This document shows, piece by piece, positions 1-5,345 of a stretch of DNA of 5,346 bases. The notes under the pieces are model-generated. The model worked only from the letters and a program-made list of their open reading frames with translations, was not told where the DNA came from and did not search any database. The position numbers and the translations under genes are program-made. This stretch comes from Lachnospiraceae bacterium (GTDB lineage: Bacteria; Bacillota_A; Clostridia; Lachnospirales; Lachnospiraceae): positions 1-5,346 of the forward strand of contig VSOD01000306.1 in assembly GCA_009774655.1 (NCBI GenBank), read 5' to 3'. Position 1 is the first letter of the stretch; the number at the start of each line of letters is the position of its first letter.

Positions 1-1066
1 ACGGAAAACACGGCATCATCATAAGCCCCGTATTCTCCTGCAGCCCGAACAGCAGATTCATATTCTGTACCGCCTGACCCGCTGCGCCCTTCACCAGATT
101 GTCCAGCGCGCCCATCATAATGATCCGGCCCGTCCGCTCGTCGATCACAAAATTGATATCCACATAGTTGCTGCCTTCCACCCATTTCGTTTCCGGACAG
201 ACGCCCTTTTCCAGAACGCGGACAAACTTCTCTTTCGCATAGTACCGATCGTATACGGCCCTGATCTCTTCGTATGTCGGCAGGGATTCCTGCCCATCCG
301 CCCTTTTTACCGGAAGCAGCTTCGCGTACTCCGTCACCAGAATTCCCCTGTTCATCGGCACAAGATGGGGCGTGAAATTCACCAGGATCTCTCTGCCTGC
401 CGCATAGCCCAGCTGCTCCTCGATCTCCGGCGTATGCCTGTGGCCTGCCACGCCGTAAGCCTTGATATTCTCATTCACCTCACAGTACAGATTCGGCACC
501 CTGGCGCCCCGTCCGGCACCTGACGTACCGCTCTTGGCATCAATGATCAGGCTGTCCGGATCGATCATGCCCTCCTTAATAAGCGGATATGCCGTCAAAA
601 TCGAACAGGTCGTATAACATCCCGGATTGGCCACCAGCCTGGCCCTCTTCACATCCTCCCTGTTGATTTCGCACAGGCCGTACACCGCTTCCTCTATGTA
701 TTGCGGAGACTTGTGCTCTATCCCGTACCATTTCTCATAAACCGGTACCTGCTTAATCCGAAAATCCGCGCTCAGATCCACGATCTTCGCCTTCGCCAAA
801 ACAGTGTCATTCAGCATGGAAGCGCAAAACCCCTGCGGCGTCGCCGTAAAAATCACATCCACCTGTCCGGCCAGTTCTTCCATATTATCATCCATACAGG
901 CATCGTCCACGATCTGAAAAAGATTCTGATAGACAGATGCATATTTCTGATCCACATAACTGCGAGAGCCGTACCATTTGATCTCGACCTCCTTATGGCC
1001 TGTAAGAAGTCTCACCAGTTCAGCGCCCGCATATCCCGTTGCTCCTATAATTCCTGCTTTGATCAT
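1..1066 (-). CDS. argC: N-acetyl-gamma-glutamyl-phosphate reductase (ArgC), stop codon cut by window edge
   Basis: ArgC reduces N-acetylglutamyl 5-phosphate with NADPH to N-acetylglutamate 5-semialdehyde, the third step of ornithine/arginine synthesis, in the cytoplasm. Reverse-strand translation gives 355 residues. The N-terminus MIKAGIIGATGYAGAELVRL carries the GxTGYxG dinucleotide-binding loop (about residues 8-13). VANPGCYTT follows at 145-153, with the catalytic cysteine at 150. Further on are KSGTSGAGR at about 178-186, the catalytic-histidine motif HRHTPEI at 209-215, and FTPHLVPMNRGIL near 232-244. The frame ends in GLMMMPCFP plus one T, the usual ArgC C-terminus, so only two stop-codon bases are missing. 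The ATG at 1066 is chosen because it gives the canonical N-terminus and has AGGAGGA four bases upstream; the frame stays open to an ATG at 1138 that has no such site. The length is slightly above the roughly 345 residues common in the family. It is divergent from argG; argJ/argB/argD may follow beyond the window (inference). Confidence 0.96.
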   Translation of the reverse strand, partial: MIKAGIIGATGYAGAELVRLLTGHKEVEIKWYGSRSYVDQKYASVYQNLFQIVDDACMDDNMEELAGQVDVIFTATPQGFCASMLNDTVLAKAKIVDLSADFRIKQVPVYEKWYGIEHKSPQYIEEAVYGLCEINREDVKRARLVANPGCYTTCSILTAYPLIKEGMIDPDSLIIDAKSGTSGAGRGARVPNLYCEVNENIKAYGVAGHRHTPEIEEQLGYAAGREILVNFTPHLVPMNRGILVTEYAKLLPVKRADGQESLPTYEEIRAVYDRYYAKEKFVRVLEKGVCPETKWVEGSNYVDINFVIDERTGRIIMMGALDNLVKGAAGQAVQNMNLLFGLQENTGLMMMPCFP

Positions 1067-1070
1067 CTCT

Positions 1071-1077
1071 TCCTCCT
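1071..1077 (-). promoter_or_regulatory. argC ribosome binding site
   Basis: On the minus strand the sequence AGGAGGA lies four bases before the ATG at 1066. It decides the start in favour of 1066 over the in-frame ATG at 1138, which lacks a purine-rich site. Confidence 0.8.
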
Positions 1078-1138
1078 GTTGTTCCGGCCGGTTTCTGACT
1101 TCCGGCAAAATCTGCGCGCAGGTCATCTCCGCCGCCAT

Positions 1139-1177
1139 ATTGCATAATAATACATCTTTTCTGTATATTATGCAATA
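1139..1177. promoter_or_regulatory. Tandem ArgR operator (two ARG boxes) over the argC promoter
   Basis: Two 18-base pseudo-palindromes, ATTGCATAATAATACATC (1139-1156) and TCTGTATATTATGCAATA (1160-1177), both fit the form TGNAT-N4-ATNCA of ARG boxes. Their starts are 21 bases apart, leaving a 3-base gap. That is the spacing known for paired boxes bound by an ArgR hexamer in E. coli and Bacillus. They cover the -10 and -35 of the predicted argC promoter. ArgR/AhrC identity is inferred from the motif and from the arginine genes on both sides; the regulator gene is not in the window. Confidence 0.7.
1147..1175 (-). promoter_or_regulatory. Predicted sigma-A promoter of argC
   Basis: On the minus strand TTGCAT (1175-1170) and TATTAT (1152-1147) are separated by 17 bases. 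Both hexamers are one or two bases from consensus. Transcription would begin near 1140, giving an argC leader of about 74 bases. The -35 lies inside one ArgR-like palindrome and the -10 inside the other, so repressor binding would block RNA polymerase directly. This is a sequence-based prediction. Confidence 0.65.
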
Positions 1178-1265
1178 AAACCTTTATTTTTTCTTATATT
1201 CTGCATATTTTACTGCTTCCCGATCACAAAAAAGGCCGCCACACCCCTTTTGACTTTCTTGCAAT

Positions 1266-1294
1266 AGTATAGCACGCATTTAAATAGAAATCAC
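1266..1294 (-). promoter_or_regulatory. Possible second, extended -10 promoter towards argC
   Basis: On the minus strand TGC-TATACT (hexamer at 1271-1266) is an extended -10 element. GTGATT lies 17 bases upstream (1294-1289) as a poor -35. A transcript from here would have a leader of nearly 200 bases that passes through the operator over the main argC promoter. Only sequence similarity supports it. Confidence 0.3.
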
Positions 1295-1306
1295 TAAAAA
1301 ACGCTC

Positions 1307-1345
1307 GACGCATAAAAATTCACCATTTTTGCATAATATTCATAC
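1307..1345. promoter_or_regulatory. Second ARG-box pair upstream of argG
   Basis: GACGCATAAAAATTCACC (1307-1324) fits the ARG-box form with a 4-base centre (GCAT-AAAA-ATTCA). TTTGCATAATATTCATAC (1328-1345) is a close match whose centre is one base shorter (TGCAT-AAT-ATTCA). The shared GCATAA cores are 21 bases apart, the same phasing as in the pair over argC. The pair lies about 60-130 bases upstream of the predicted argG start of transcription. It could act as an upstream operator for argG or contribute to a loop with the argC pair (inference). Confidence 0.55.
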
Positions 1346-1358
1346 ATTATTCTACTTT

Positions 1359-1401
1359 TTGCATAAAAGCGAGACGTATTTGCTTTAAAAAATGCATAAA
1401 A
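1359..1401. promoter_or_regulatory. Two GCATAAAA half-sites near the argG -35
   Basis: TTGCATAAAA (1359-1368) and ATGCATAAAA (1392-1401) repeat the left half of the ARG boxes, with GCATAA cores 33 bases apart, but lack a clear right half. The second ends just before the predicted argG -35 at 1408. They may be weak ArgR sites that extend the operator into the argG promoter, or only AT-rich look-alikes. Confidence 0.35.
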
Positions 1402-1407
1402 TCGCGC

Positions 1408-1436
1408 TTGCAATCTCCATCGCTATGCTGTATATT
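1408..1436 (+). promoter_or_regulatory. Predicted sigma-A promoter of argG
   Basis: TTGCAA (1408-1413) and TATATT (1431-1436) are separated by 17 bases. Transcription would start near 1443, giving a short leader of roughly 38 bases that holds only the ribosome binding site. No attenuator fits in such a leader, so control is probably at initiation through the ArgR-like boxes just upstream. Confidence 0.65.
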
Positions 1437-1480
1437 GTTTTAAGATAAAAGTAAAGAGACAAGACAAAGGAGATCTTACC

Positions 1481-2704
1481 ATGAAAGAAAAAGTTGTTCT
1501 TGCTTATTCAGGCGGACTTGATACCACAGCGATCATCCCCTGGTTAAAGGAAAATTTTGATTATGAAGTAATCTGCGTATGCGGCAACTGCGGACAGGCC
1601 GAGGAACTTGACGGATTAGAAGAGCGGGCACTGTCCAGCGGCGCATCCAAACTCTACATCGAAGACCTTACGGACGAATTCTGTGACGAATTTATCATGC
1701 CCTGCGTACAGGCGCATGCCGTATATGAGAACAAATACCTTCTCGGCACATCCATGGCGCGTCCCGTGATAGCCAGGAAATTAGTAGAGATTGCCCGCAA
1801 AGAAGGCGCCTCCGCTATCTGCCACGGCGCAACCGGCAAAGGCAACGACCAGATCCGTTTCGAGCTGGGCATCAAGGCTCTGGCGCCCGACTTAAAGATC
1901 ATCGCTGCCTGGAGAAATGAGAAATGGACGATGAATTCCCGTGAAGACGAGATTGAATACTGCAAACAGCACGGTATCAATCTGCCCTTCTCCGCCGACT
2001 CAAGCTACAGCCGCGACCGTAACCTCTGGCATATCAGCCACGAAGGCCTGGAGCTGGAAGATCCTTCCAACGAACCCAACTACGAGCACCTGCTTGTTCT
2101 GGGTACCACTCCCGAGAAGGCTCCCGAAGAGGGCGAGTACGTTACCATGACTTTTGAAAAAGGCATCCCCACTTCCGTAAACGGAAAGAAGATGAAAGTA
2201 TCCGAGATCATCACCACCTTAAACGAACTGGGCGGCAAACACGGCATCGGCATCATTGATATCGTGGAAAACCGTGTGGTAGGCATGAAGTCCCGCGGCG
2301 TCTATGAGACACCCGGCGGAACCATCCTCTACGAAGCACATCAGCAGCTGGAGGAGCTGATCCTCGACCGTGATACATACGCTCTGAAAGCGGATCTGGG
2401 CAATAAATTCGCACAGATCGTATATGAAGGCAAATGGTTCACCCCGATTCGTGAAGCGATCCAGGCTTTCATTGAATCCACCCAGAAATACGTGACCGGT
2501 GAAGTGAAGTTCAAGCTCTACAAAGGCAACATCATCAAAGCAGGCACCACTTCCCCGTATACACTCTACAATGAGAGCATCGCTTCCTTCACCACGGGCG
2601 ATATGTATGACCACCATGACGCAGAAGGTTTCATCAACCTGTTCGGACTCTCCTGCAAAGTCCGCGCCATGAAGATGCAGGAAAACGGAGAAAAGCTCCT
2701 TTAA
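1481..2704 (+). CDS. argG: Argininosuccinate synthase (ArgG)
   Basis: ArgG condenses citrulline and aspartate, using ATP (to AMP and PPi), into argininosuccinate, the penultimate step of arginine synthesis. The 407-residue product is near the family's usual 400. The N-type ATP pyrophosphatase loop AYSGGLDTT is at residues 8-16. Conserved blocks YLLGTSMARP (86-95), GATGKGNDQIRFE (116-128), the AAWR block (142-145) and YSRDRNLWH (176-184) follow, then GIGIIDIVENRVVGMKSRG and YETPGGTIL in the synthetase domain near residues 256-285. YSRDRNLWH replaces the E. coli/human-type YSIDxNLW form and is a variant I associate with Clostridia. The ATG at 1481 has AAAGGAGA at 1466-1473 with good spacing. 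It is transcribed alone in this window and divergent from argC. No clear rho-independent terminator follows directly. Nothing suggests loss of function. Confidence 0.98.
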   Translation: MKEKVVLAYSGGLDTTAIIPWLKENFDYEVICVCGNCGQAEELDGLEERALSSGASKLYIEDLTDEFCDEFIMPCVQAHAVYENKYLLGTSMARPVIARKLVEIARKEGASAICHGATGKGNDQIRFELGIKALAPDLKIIAAWRNEKWTMNSREDEIEYCKQHGINLPFSADSSYSRDRNLWHISHEGLELEDPSNEPNYEHLLVLGTTPEKAPEEGEYVTMTFEKGIPTSVNGKKMKVSEIITTLNELGGKHGIGIIDIVENRVVGMKSRGVYETPGGTILYEAHQQLEELILDRDTYALKADLGNKFAQIVYEGKWFTPIREAIQAFIESTQKYVTGEVKFKLYKGNIIKAGTTSPYTLYNESIASFTTGDMYDHHDAEGFINLFGLSCKVRAMKMQENGEKLL

Positions 2705-2855
2705 TCCATCGTTCCGATATGCTGATCGCTTCGATCACCACACTGCCGCCGCGAACAATTTCGGTGCGGTTTTGGAATTTGCTTTCCAAAAGGCTGATCA
2801 GATCGTTATTTCTTTTTTCTGCCTGACCGCATAAAATGCAAGTGAAAACTTTCAT
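2705..2855 (-). pseudogene. Unrecognised minus-strand gene fragment abutting the argG 3' end
   Basis: From the ATG at 2855 the minus strand reads MKVFTCILCGQAEKRNNDLI, continuing with a hydrophilic stretch and then a segment ending VVIEAISISERWIK at the argG stop. The frame goes on antisense through the argG 3' end to 2634, which cannot be original coding sequence for both. The part outside argG has plausible codon use and amino-acid mix for a real protein, but I do not recognise the family. The ATG has no ribosome binding site and sits inside the right arm of the long hairpin. It may be the remnant of a gene cut at the argG end, or a chance frame. Confidence 0.25.
2770..2791. repeat. Small inverted repeat downstream of argG
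   Basis: TTTTGGAA (2770-2777) and TTCCAAAA (2784-2791) form an 8-base stem with a 6-base loop. It is preceded by a weak CCGC/GCGG pairing at about 2747-2769. There is no T-run after the stem, so a terminator role for argG is only a possibility. Confidence 0.3.
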
Positions 2856-2869
2856 TTTATGCGGTTCAG
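2823..2869. repeat. Long inverted repeat / hairpin with GAAA loop between convergent genes
   Basis: The arms ACCGCATAAAATG (2826-2838) and CATTTTATGCGGT (2853-2865) are perfectly complementary over 13 bases. Outside them CTG (2823-2825) pairs with CAG (2867-2869) around one bulged T. Inside, after one C/T mismatch, AAGT (2840-2843) pairs with ACTT (2848-2851) and closes a GAAA tetraloop. It lies about 120 bases after the argG stop and 25 bases after the phosphatase-like remnant on the other strand, so it could end or protect transcripts from both sides. It lacks the U-tract of an ordinary rho-independent terminator on either strand. It could instead be the relic of a mobile-element end. Confidence 0.7.
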
Positions 2870-2893
2870 CTTTAGCACGTCAAGCGTCTTTCT

Positions 2894-3076
2894 TTACTCT
2901 TTCCCGCTGTATGATAATTTTCTCTTTAACATTTCAATCTCTGTTTTTAAGATATCTTTCTTTAATAAACAGTCTTCTATTGCCCCATATTTGTCTCGAA
3001 GATATGACAAAACAGCATCCATATACTCTGCTTTAATGTATAATAGAAAAGCCGGAATGCCTCCCGCCACATTCAC
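2894..3076 (-). pseudogene. C-terminal remnant resembling a tyrosine-protein phosphatase
   Basis: The minus-strand frame encodes 60 residues from a GTG. The core IKAEYMDAVLSYLRDKYGAI, followed by EDCLL and ILKTEIEMLKRKL, resembles the C-terminal tail of the bacterial/LipP-type tyrosine phosphatase family. In those proteins an EYL/M-xAxx-I-xxxYGSxxxYL helix pair is followed by a GL-xxx-I-xxLR-xxL end. The catalytic P-loop (HCxxGxxR) and everything before the tail are absent, and an in-frame TAA lies just upstream of the GTG, so this is not a working enzyme. It follows the permease by about 45 bases in the same direction, with no good ribosome binding site. Alternatively it is a small unrelated protein; the match is from memory of the family pattern only. 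Confidence 0.45.
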
Positions 3077-3120
3077 CTGATCTTAATCCGATCGAGCAGA
3101 TATGCAAAATATAAGAAACT

Positions 3121-4935
3121 TTATTCATTTACCCTCAATCGTTCAATGATGCTATGATTATCCTCCGCCTTATAAACGAGAACAGGAACCAAATTGCATA
3201 TAATTATCACAATAGCCAGCGATATAGCTATTTGATAGAATGGATAAGTGAATACTGCGTAGGATGCTTGCACTTTTACAGCTTGAAAAGCTCCATACAA
3301 TACCGCGCTTCCCAACGTGAAAATCAATATTGCTGTGATGATGGCATAAGTGTTTCCCTCGATTTGCAGCATCTTACATATTTGCTTTTTGGTCATGCCG
3401 ATGCTTTCAAGGACCGCCAACTCCTTACTTCTGCTATTTACACTCACATACATCATATTGATAAAATTCATTAAACCGATTCCCAACAAAATAACACTGA
3501 TTGCATTTCCCAAGAAAGTGATCCCGCTGAAACTGGCTTTAAGTTCATTGATTTTCTCAACCTTTGATGTAACAGTAATTCCGCTGTAATTTTCTAACAT
3601 GGTATTAACGGCATCAAGGGCCTGCTCTGAACTATCAGTTTGTAAAGTGATTCTGTTAATTTTTCCGGCAACCCCAATCCGTTCCAACCATTTCTGACTG
3701 ACATAAATATTAGGTGCAATGAGCGTTTTTCCATCCTCCCTGAATGTGGCAGGCAAATAGTACGGGGCAATATTCAGGGTATAATTTTCACCATTTAGTG
3801 GTAGCTGGACTGTCCCACTAATTGCAGTCCCCTCATAAGGCACGATAGTTGCGGATGCAAAAAAAGCTGTTTCCCCATTGCAAAAATCCTCATATTCAAG
3901 GGGACTGCTTATCAATGAAGCAGCTTTGTTAAAGTCCTGCTCCCCAATCCCGAACACATACGTCTGATACTTATTTCCATCAGCATACTGCTCAATGGCT
4001 TCCTGCGGAACCGTACCAGTACCACAAAAATCGTTAATGTAATTTTCAAGAATATTGTCGGTGTCAATAAACCACTGTTCATAAAGTTTGGTCGTATAGG
4101 ATATTTCCTGCACATCAGGAGCGGCCTGTAAACCGGCCAGAATGTTATCATCGAGGTTTGTTTGCTGACTTACTTCAATCACAATATCATCGTCCATATA
4201 TTCGTCTGCCAGATAAGAAGCATCCAATCCTGCCAGTATTCCATTCACAATTACAAACAGGCTGATTCCTAAAAATAACGAAGCAAGTACCAATATCGTT
4301 CCTTTTTTGTTCCGAAAAACATTGCTGATTGCCATTTTGAAAACTTTATTACCGCGGGATGTTCTGCTGCTGTTTTTCTTTGAAGTATTTACCCCGGAAA
4401 AGCGCAAAGCCTCAACAGGTGATACCAAACTTGCAATTTTGGACGGTTTCATGCTGCTAATCAATGCCGTGATGAATGAAAACAGTCCCGCCCCTGTGAA
4501 GATTAACGGAGAATACGATGGGGATATGGCGCCGTCTATGATCATGTCACCTGATAAAGCCCGTATACCAAAAGGAACAATTAAGAACACGGTTGCAGCA
4601 CTTAATATCAAGCCTGAAAGTATTCCCCAAAAACTCAACACCCGGACTTGGCGATAAACAATTTTTTTCATCTGCCGCTCGCTGGTTCCCAACGTTTTAA
4701 GTTGTCCATATATCCGAATATCCTTTGTCACCGAAATATACAGGACATTGTATATAAGCAAATAGCCACAGATCATTATTGTAACAATCAGCCCAATGGT
4801 CGCTGCGACGGTTTCCCGACATAATTTTGTTTGCAAGCCCTTTGATTTGTTTTCGAGTGTCGTTATAGAACATAAACCTGCCCCCTTACCTGTCGTAGTC
4901 AATCGTCCAAATACCGTCAGAATACTGGATTGCAA
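3121..4935 (-). CDS. FtsX-like ABC transporter permease, 5'-truncated (probable pseudogene)
   Basis: The open frame encodes 604 residues of a MacB/FtsX-type permease, the membrane part of an ABC exporter of the kind linked to antimicrobial-peptide efflux or immunity. Numbering from the frame start at 4935, membrane segments are near 43-68, 98-122, 142-162, 213-236, 471-495, 528-550 and 564-588. The first FtsX domain contains YLLIYNVLYISVTKDIRIYG (59-78), with LKTLGTSERQMKK after it. An external domain covers about 237-470. The second FtsX domain has SRSKELAVLESIGMTKKQI (501-519). Full-length relatives are roughly 750-870 residues and begin with one more membrane helix and a first external domain; both are missing. 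The frame begins at a TTG inside the lipoprotein gene, recognisable homology starts only at about residue 25 (about 4863), and no ATG with a ribosome binding site precedes the first helix. The rest is free of stops, so the loss may be recent. Specific substrate unknown. Confidence 0.85.
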   Translation of the reverse strand: MQSSILTVFGRLTTTGKGAGLCSITTLENKSKGLQTKLCRETVAATIGLIVTIMICGYLLIYNVLYISVTKDIRIYGQLKTLGTSERQMKKIVYRQVRVLSFWGILSGLILSAATVFLIVPFGIRALSGDMIIDGAISPSYSPLIFTGAGLFSFITALISSMKPSKIASLVSPVEALRFSGVNTSKKNSSRTSRGNKVFKMAISNVFRNKKGTILVLASLFLGISLFVIVNGILAGLDASYLADEYMDDDIVIEVSQQTNLDDNILAGLQAAPDVQEISYTTKLYEQWFIDTDNILENYINDFCGTGTVPQEAIEQYADGNKYQTYVFGIGEQDFNKAASLISSPLEYEDFCNGETAFFASATIVPYEGTAISGTVQLPLNGENYTLNIAPYYLPATFREDGKTLIAPNIYVSQKWLERIGVAGKINRITLQTDSSEQALDAVNTMLENYSGITVTSKVEKINELKASFSGITFLGNAISVILLGIGLMNFINMMYVSVNSRSKELAVLESIGMTKKQICKMLQIEGNTYAIITAILIFTLGSAVLYGAFQAVKVQASYAVFTYPFYQIAISLAIVIIICNLVPVLVYKAEDNHSIIERLRVNE

Positions 4936-5257
4936 TTAGAATTTGAGCATCCTCGGTAAAATTATCAGTAAACTCCTGTGAGTGTTCCTCTCCATTGTTA
5001 TCCACAAAAGAAACCGTATAAATGTAATCATCAACAGGATCAATTGTGAAATAACAAATTTGTGTATCTTTAATTGCTTTAGGGGAAACAGATATAGTTT
5101 TTCCTAAGTGGGTGATTGTTGTGTCTGTGATTGCATAATCGGAATAATTTGTAATGATCAGGTTTCCGTTCTGATGCACGACATTATCATTTGCAGCACC
5201 GCAGCCAGCTAATGATAAAGTAAAAACCAATACAAAAAGTAAAATAGATTTTTTCAT
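4886..5257 (-). CDS. Small secreted lipoprotein of unknown function
   Basis: The 123-residue product starts MKKSILLFVLVFTLSLAGCG: two lysines, a hydrophobic core and the lipobox L16-A17-G18-C19, so it should be cleaved before Cys19, lipidated and anchored on the outer face of the membrane. The remaining roughly 100 residues are polar and acidic, alternate short hydrophobic strands with turns (for example NLIITNYSDYAITDTTITHL), and end IWTIDYDR. This suggests a small beta-sandwich, but I recognise no named family. AAGGAG at 5271-5266 lies eight bases before the ATG. The gene sits between the ATPase remnant and the truncated permease, all on the same strand; its stop falls inside the 5' extension of the permease frame. 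It might have served as an accessory or immunity lipoprotein of the exporter (inference from position only). Confidence 0.85.
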   Translation of the reverse strand: MKKSILLFVLVFTLSLAGCGAANDNVVHQNGNLIITNYSDYAITDTTITHLGKTISVSPKAIKDTQICYFTIDPVDDYIYTVSFVDNNGEEHSQEFTDNFTEDAQILIAIQYSDGIWTIDYDR

Positions 5258-5265
5258 AGTTCAAT

Positions 5266-5271
5266 CTCCTT
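5266..5271 (-). promoter_or_regulatory. Ribosome binding site of the lipoprotein gene
   Basis: On the minus strand AAGGAG lies eight bases before the ATG at 5257. It supports translation of the lipoprotein independent of the ATPase remnant just upstream. No promoter was found in the short stretch between that remnant and the gene. Confidence 0.8.
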
Positions 5272-5282
5272 AATTTGTTATT

Positions 5283-5345
5283 TATGATTTCCGGCTTGGT
5301 AAGCAGGGCGCGGGCAACGTTGACATAATGAATACCACCTTTCTT
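5283..5345 (-). pseudogene. ABC transporter ATPase remnant, cut before Walker B
   Basis: At the right edge the minus strand reads GGIHYVNVARALLTKPEII. This matches the stretch after the ABC signature in exporter ATPases (LSGGxxQRVxIARALxxKPEII), which is normally followed by the Walker B sequence LADEPT. Here the signature itself is altered (KKGG, with one residue fewer before the valine), and after KPEII the frame turns into NNKLRRLN, which overlaps the lipoprotein ribosome binding site. No Walker B, D-loop or switch histidine follows. It looks like the end of a truncated ATPase gene whose 5' part lies beyond the window; whether Walker A is present there cannot be seen. Confidence 0.6.

Larger units (their letters stand above)
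1067..1480. other. argC-argG divergent intergenic region
   Basis: These 414 bases contain no gene. From left to right they hold the argC leader with its GC-rich part (a CTGCGCGCAG palindrome at about 1111-1120 and a GCCGG/CCGGC pair), the argC promoter with its ARG-box pair, a stretch without recognised operators (about 1178-1306) containing the candidate second argC promoter, then the second ARG-box pair, two half-sites, the argG promoter and the argG ribosome binding site. The AT-rich operator zone contrasts sharply with the GC-richer coding sequence on both sides. Confidence 0.8.
2705..3120. other. Gene-poor junction between argG and the transporter locus
   Basis: No intact gene is supported in these 416 bases. 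They hold the small inverted repeat, the long GAAA hairpin and two minus-strand gene fragments. Sequence left of about 2870 still has the GC-richer look of the arg genes; to the right it is clearly AT-rich like the transporter locus. The combination of fragments and a composition change suggests a site of past insertion and deletion. The final 45 bases before 3120 show no terminator for the permease. Confidence 0.6.

Noticed and set aside
1111..1130. Leader peptide or attenuator in the argC leader
   Set aside because: A CTGCGCGCAG palindrome and a GCCGG/CCGGC pair exist, but there is no separate small frame with an arginine codon run and no terminator stem with a T-run in the roughly 74-base leader.
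701..1178. Plus-strand frames of 148 and 66 residues across argC and its upstream region
   Set aside because: They are antisense to argC, lack ribosome binding sites and show no recognisable protein pattern; argC on the other strand explains the region.
1654..2617. Minus-strand and alternative plus-strand frames inside argG
   Set aside because: They are shadows of the argG frame, which has full-length family conservation.
2740..2791. Rho-independent terminator for argG
   Set aside because: Weak CCGC/GCGG pairing and a small AT stem are present, but no clear GC stem followed by a T-run was found, so it is listed only as a small inverted repeat.
2836..3080. Two overlapping plus-strand frames of 66 and 73 residues after argG
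   Set aside because: One starts inside the hairpin and mirrors the minus-strand start because the sequence is palindromic. Neither has a ribosome binding site, and the minus-strand reading of 2894-3076 looks more protein-like.
3154..4657. Plus-strand and out-of-frame minus-strand frames within the permease gene
   Set aside because: They overlap a long permease frame with clear membrane segments and FtsX motifs, so they are shadows.
4700..4873. ATG at 4873 (minus strand) after GGGGGCAGG as a start for the permease
   Set aside because: It has a ribosome-binding-like sequence and follows the lipoprotein stop, but it is in a different frame from the permease and ends after about 58 codons.
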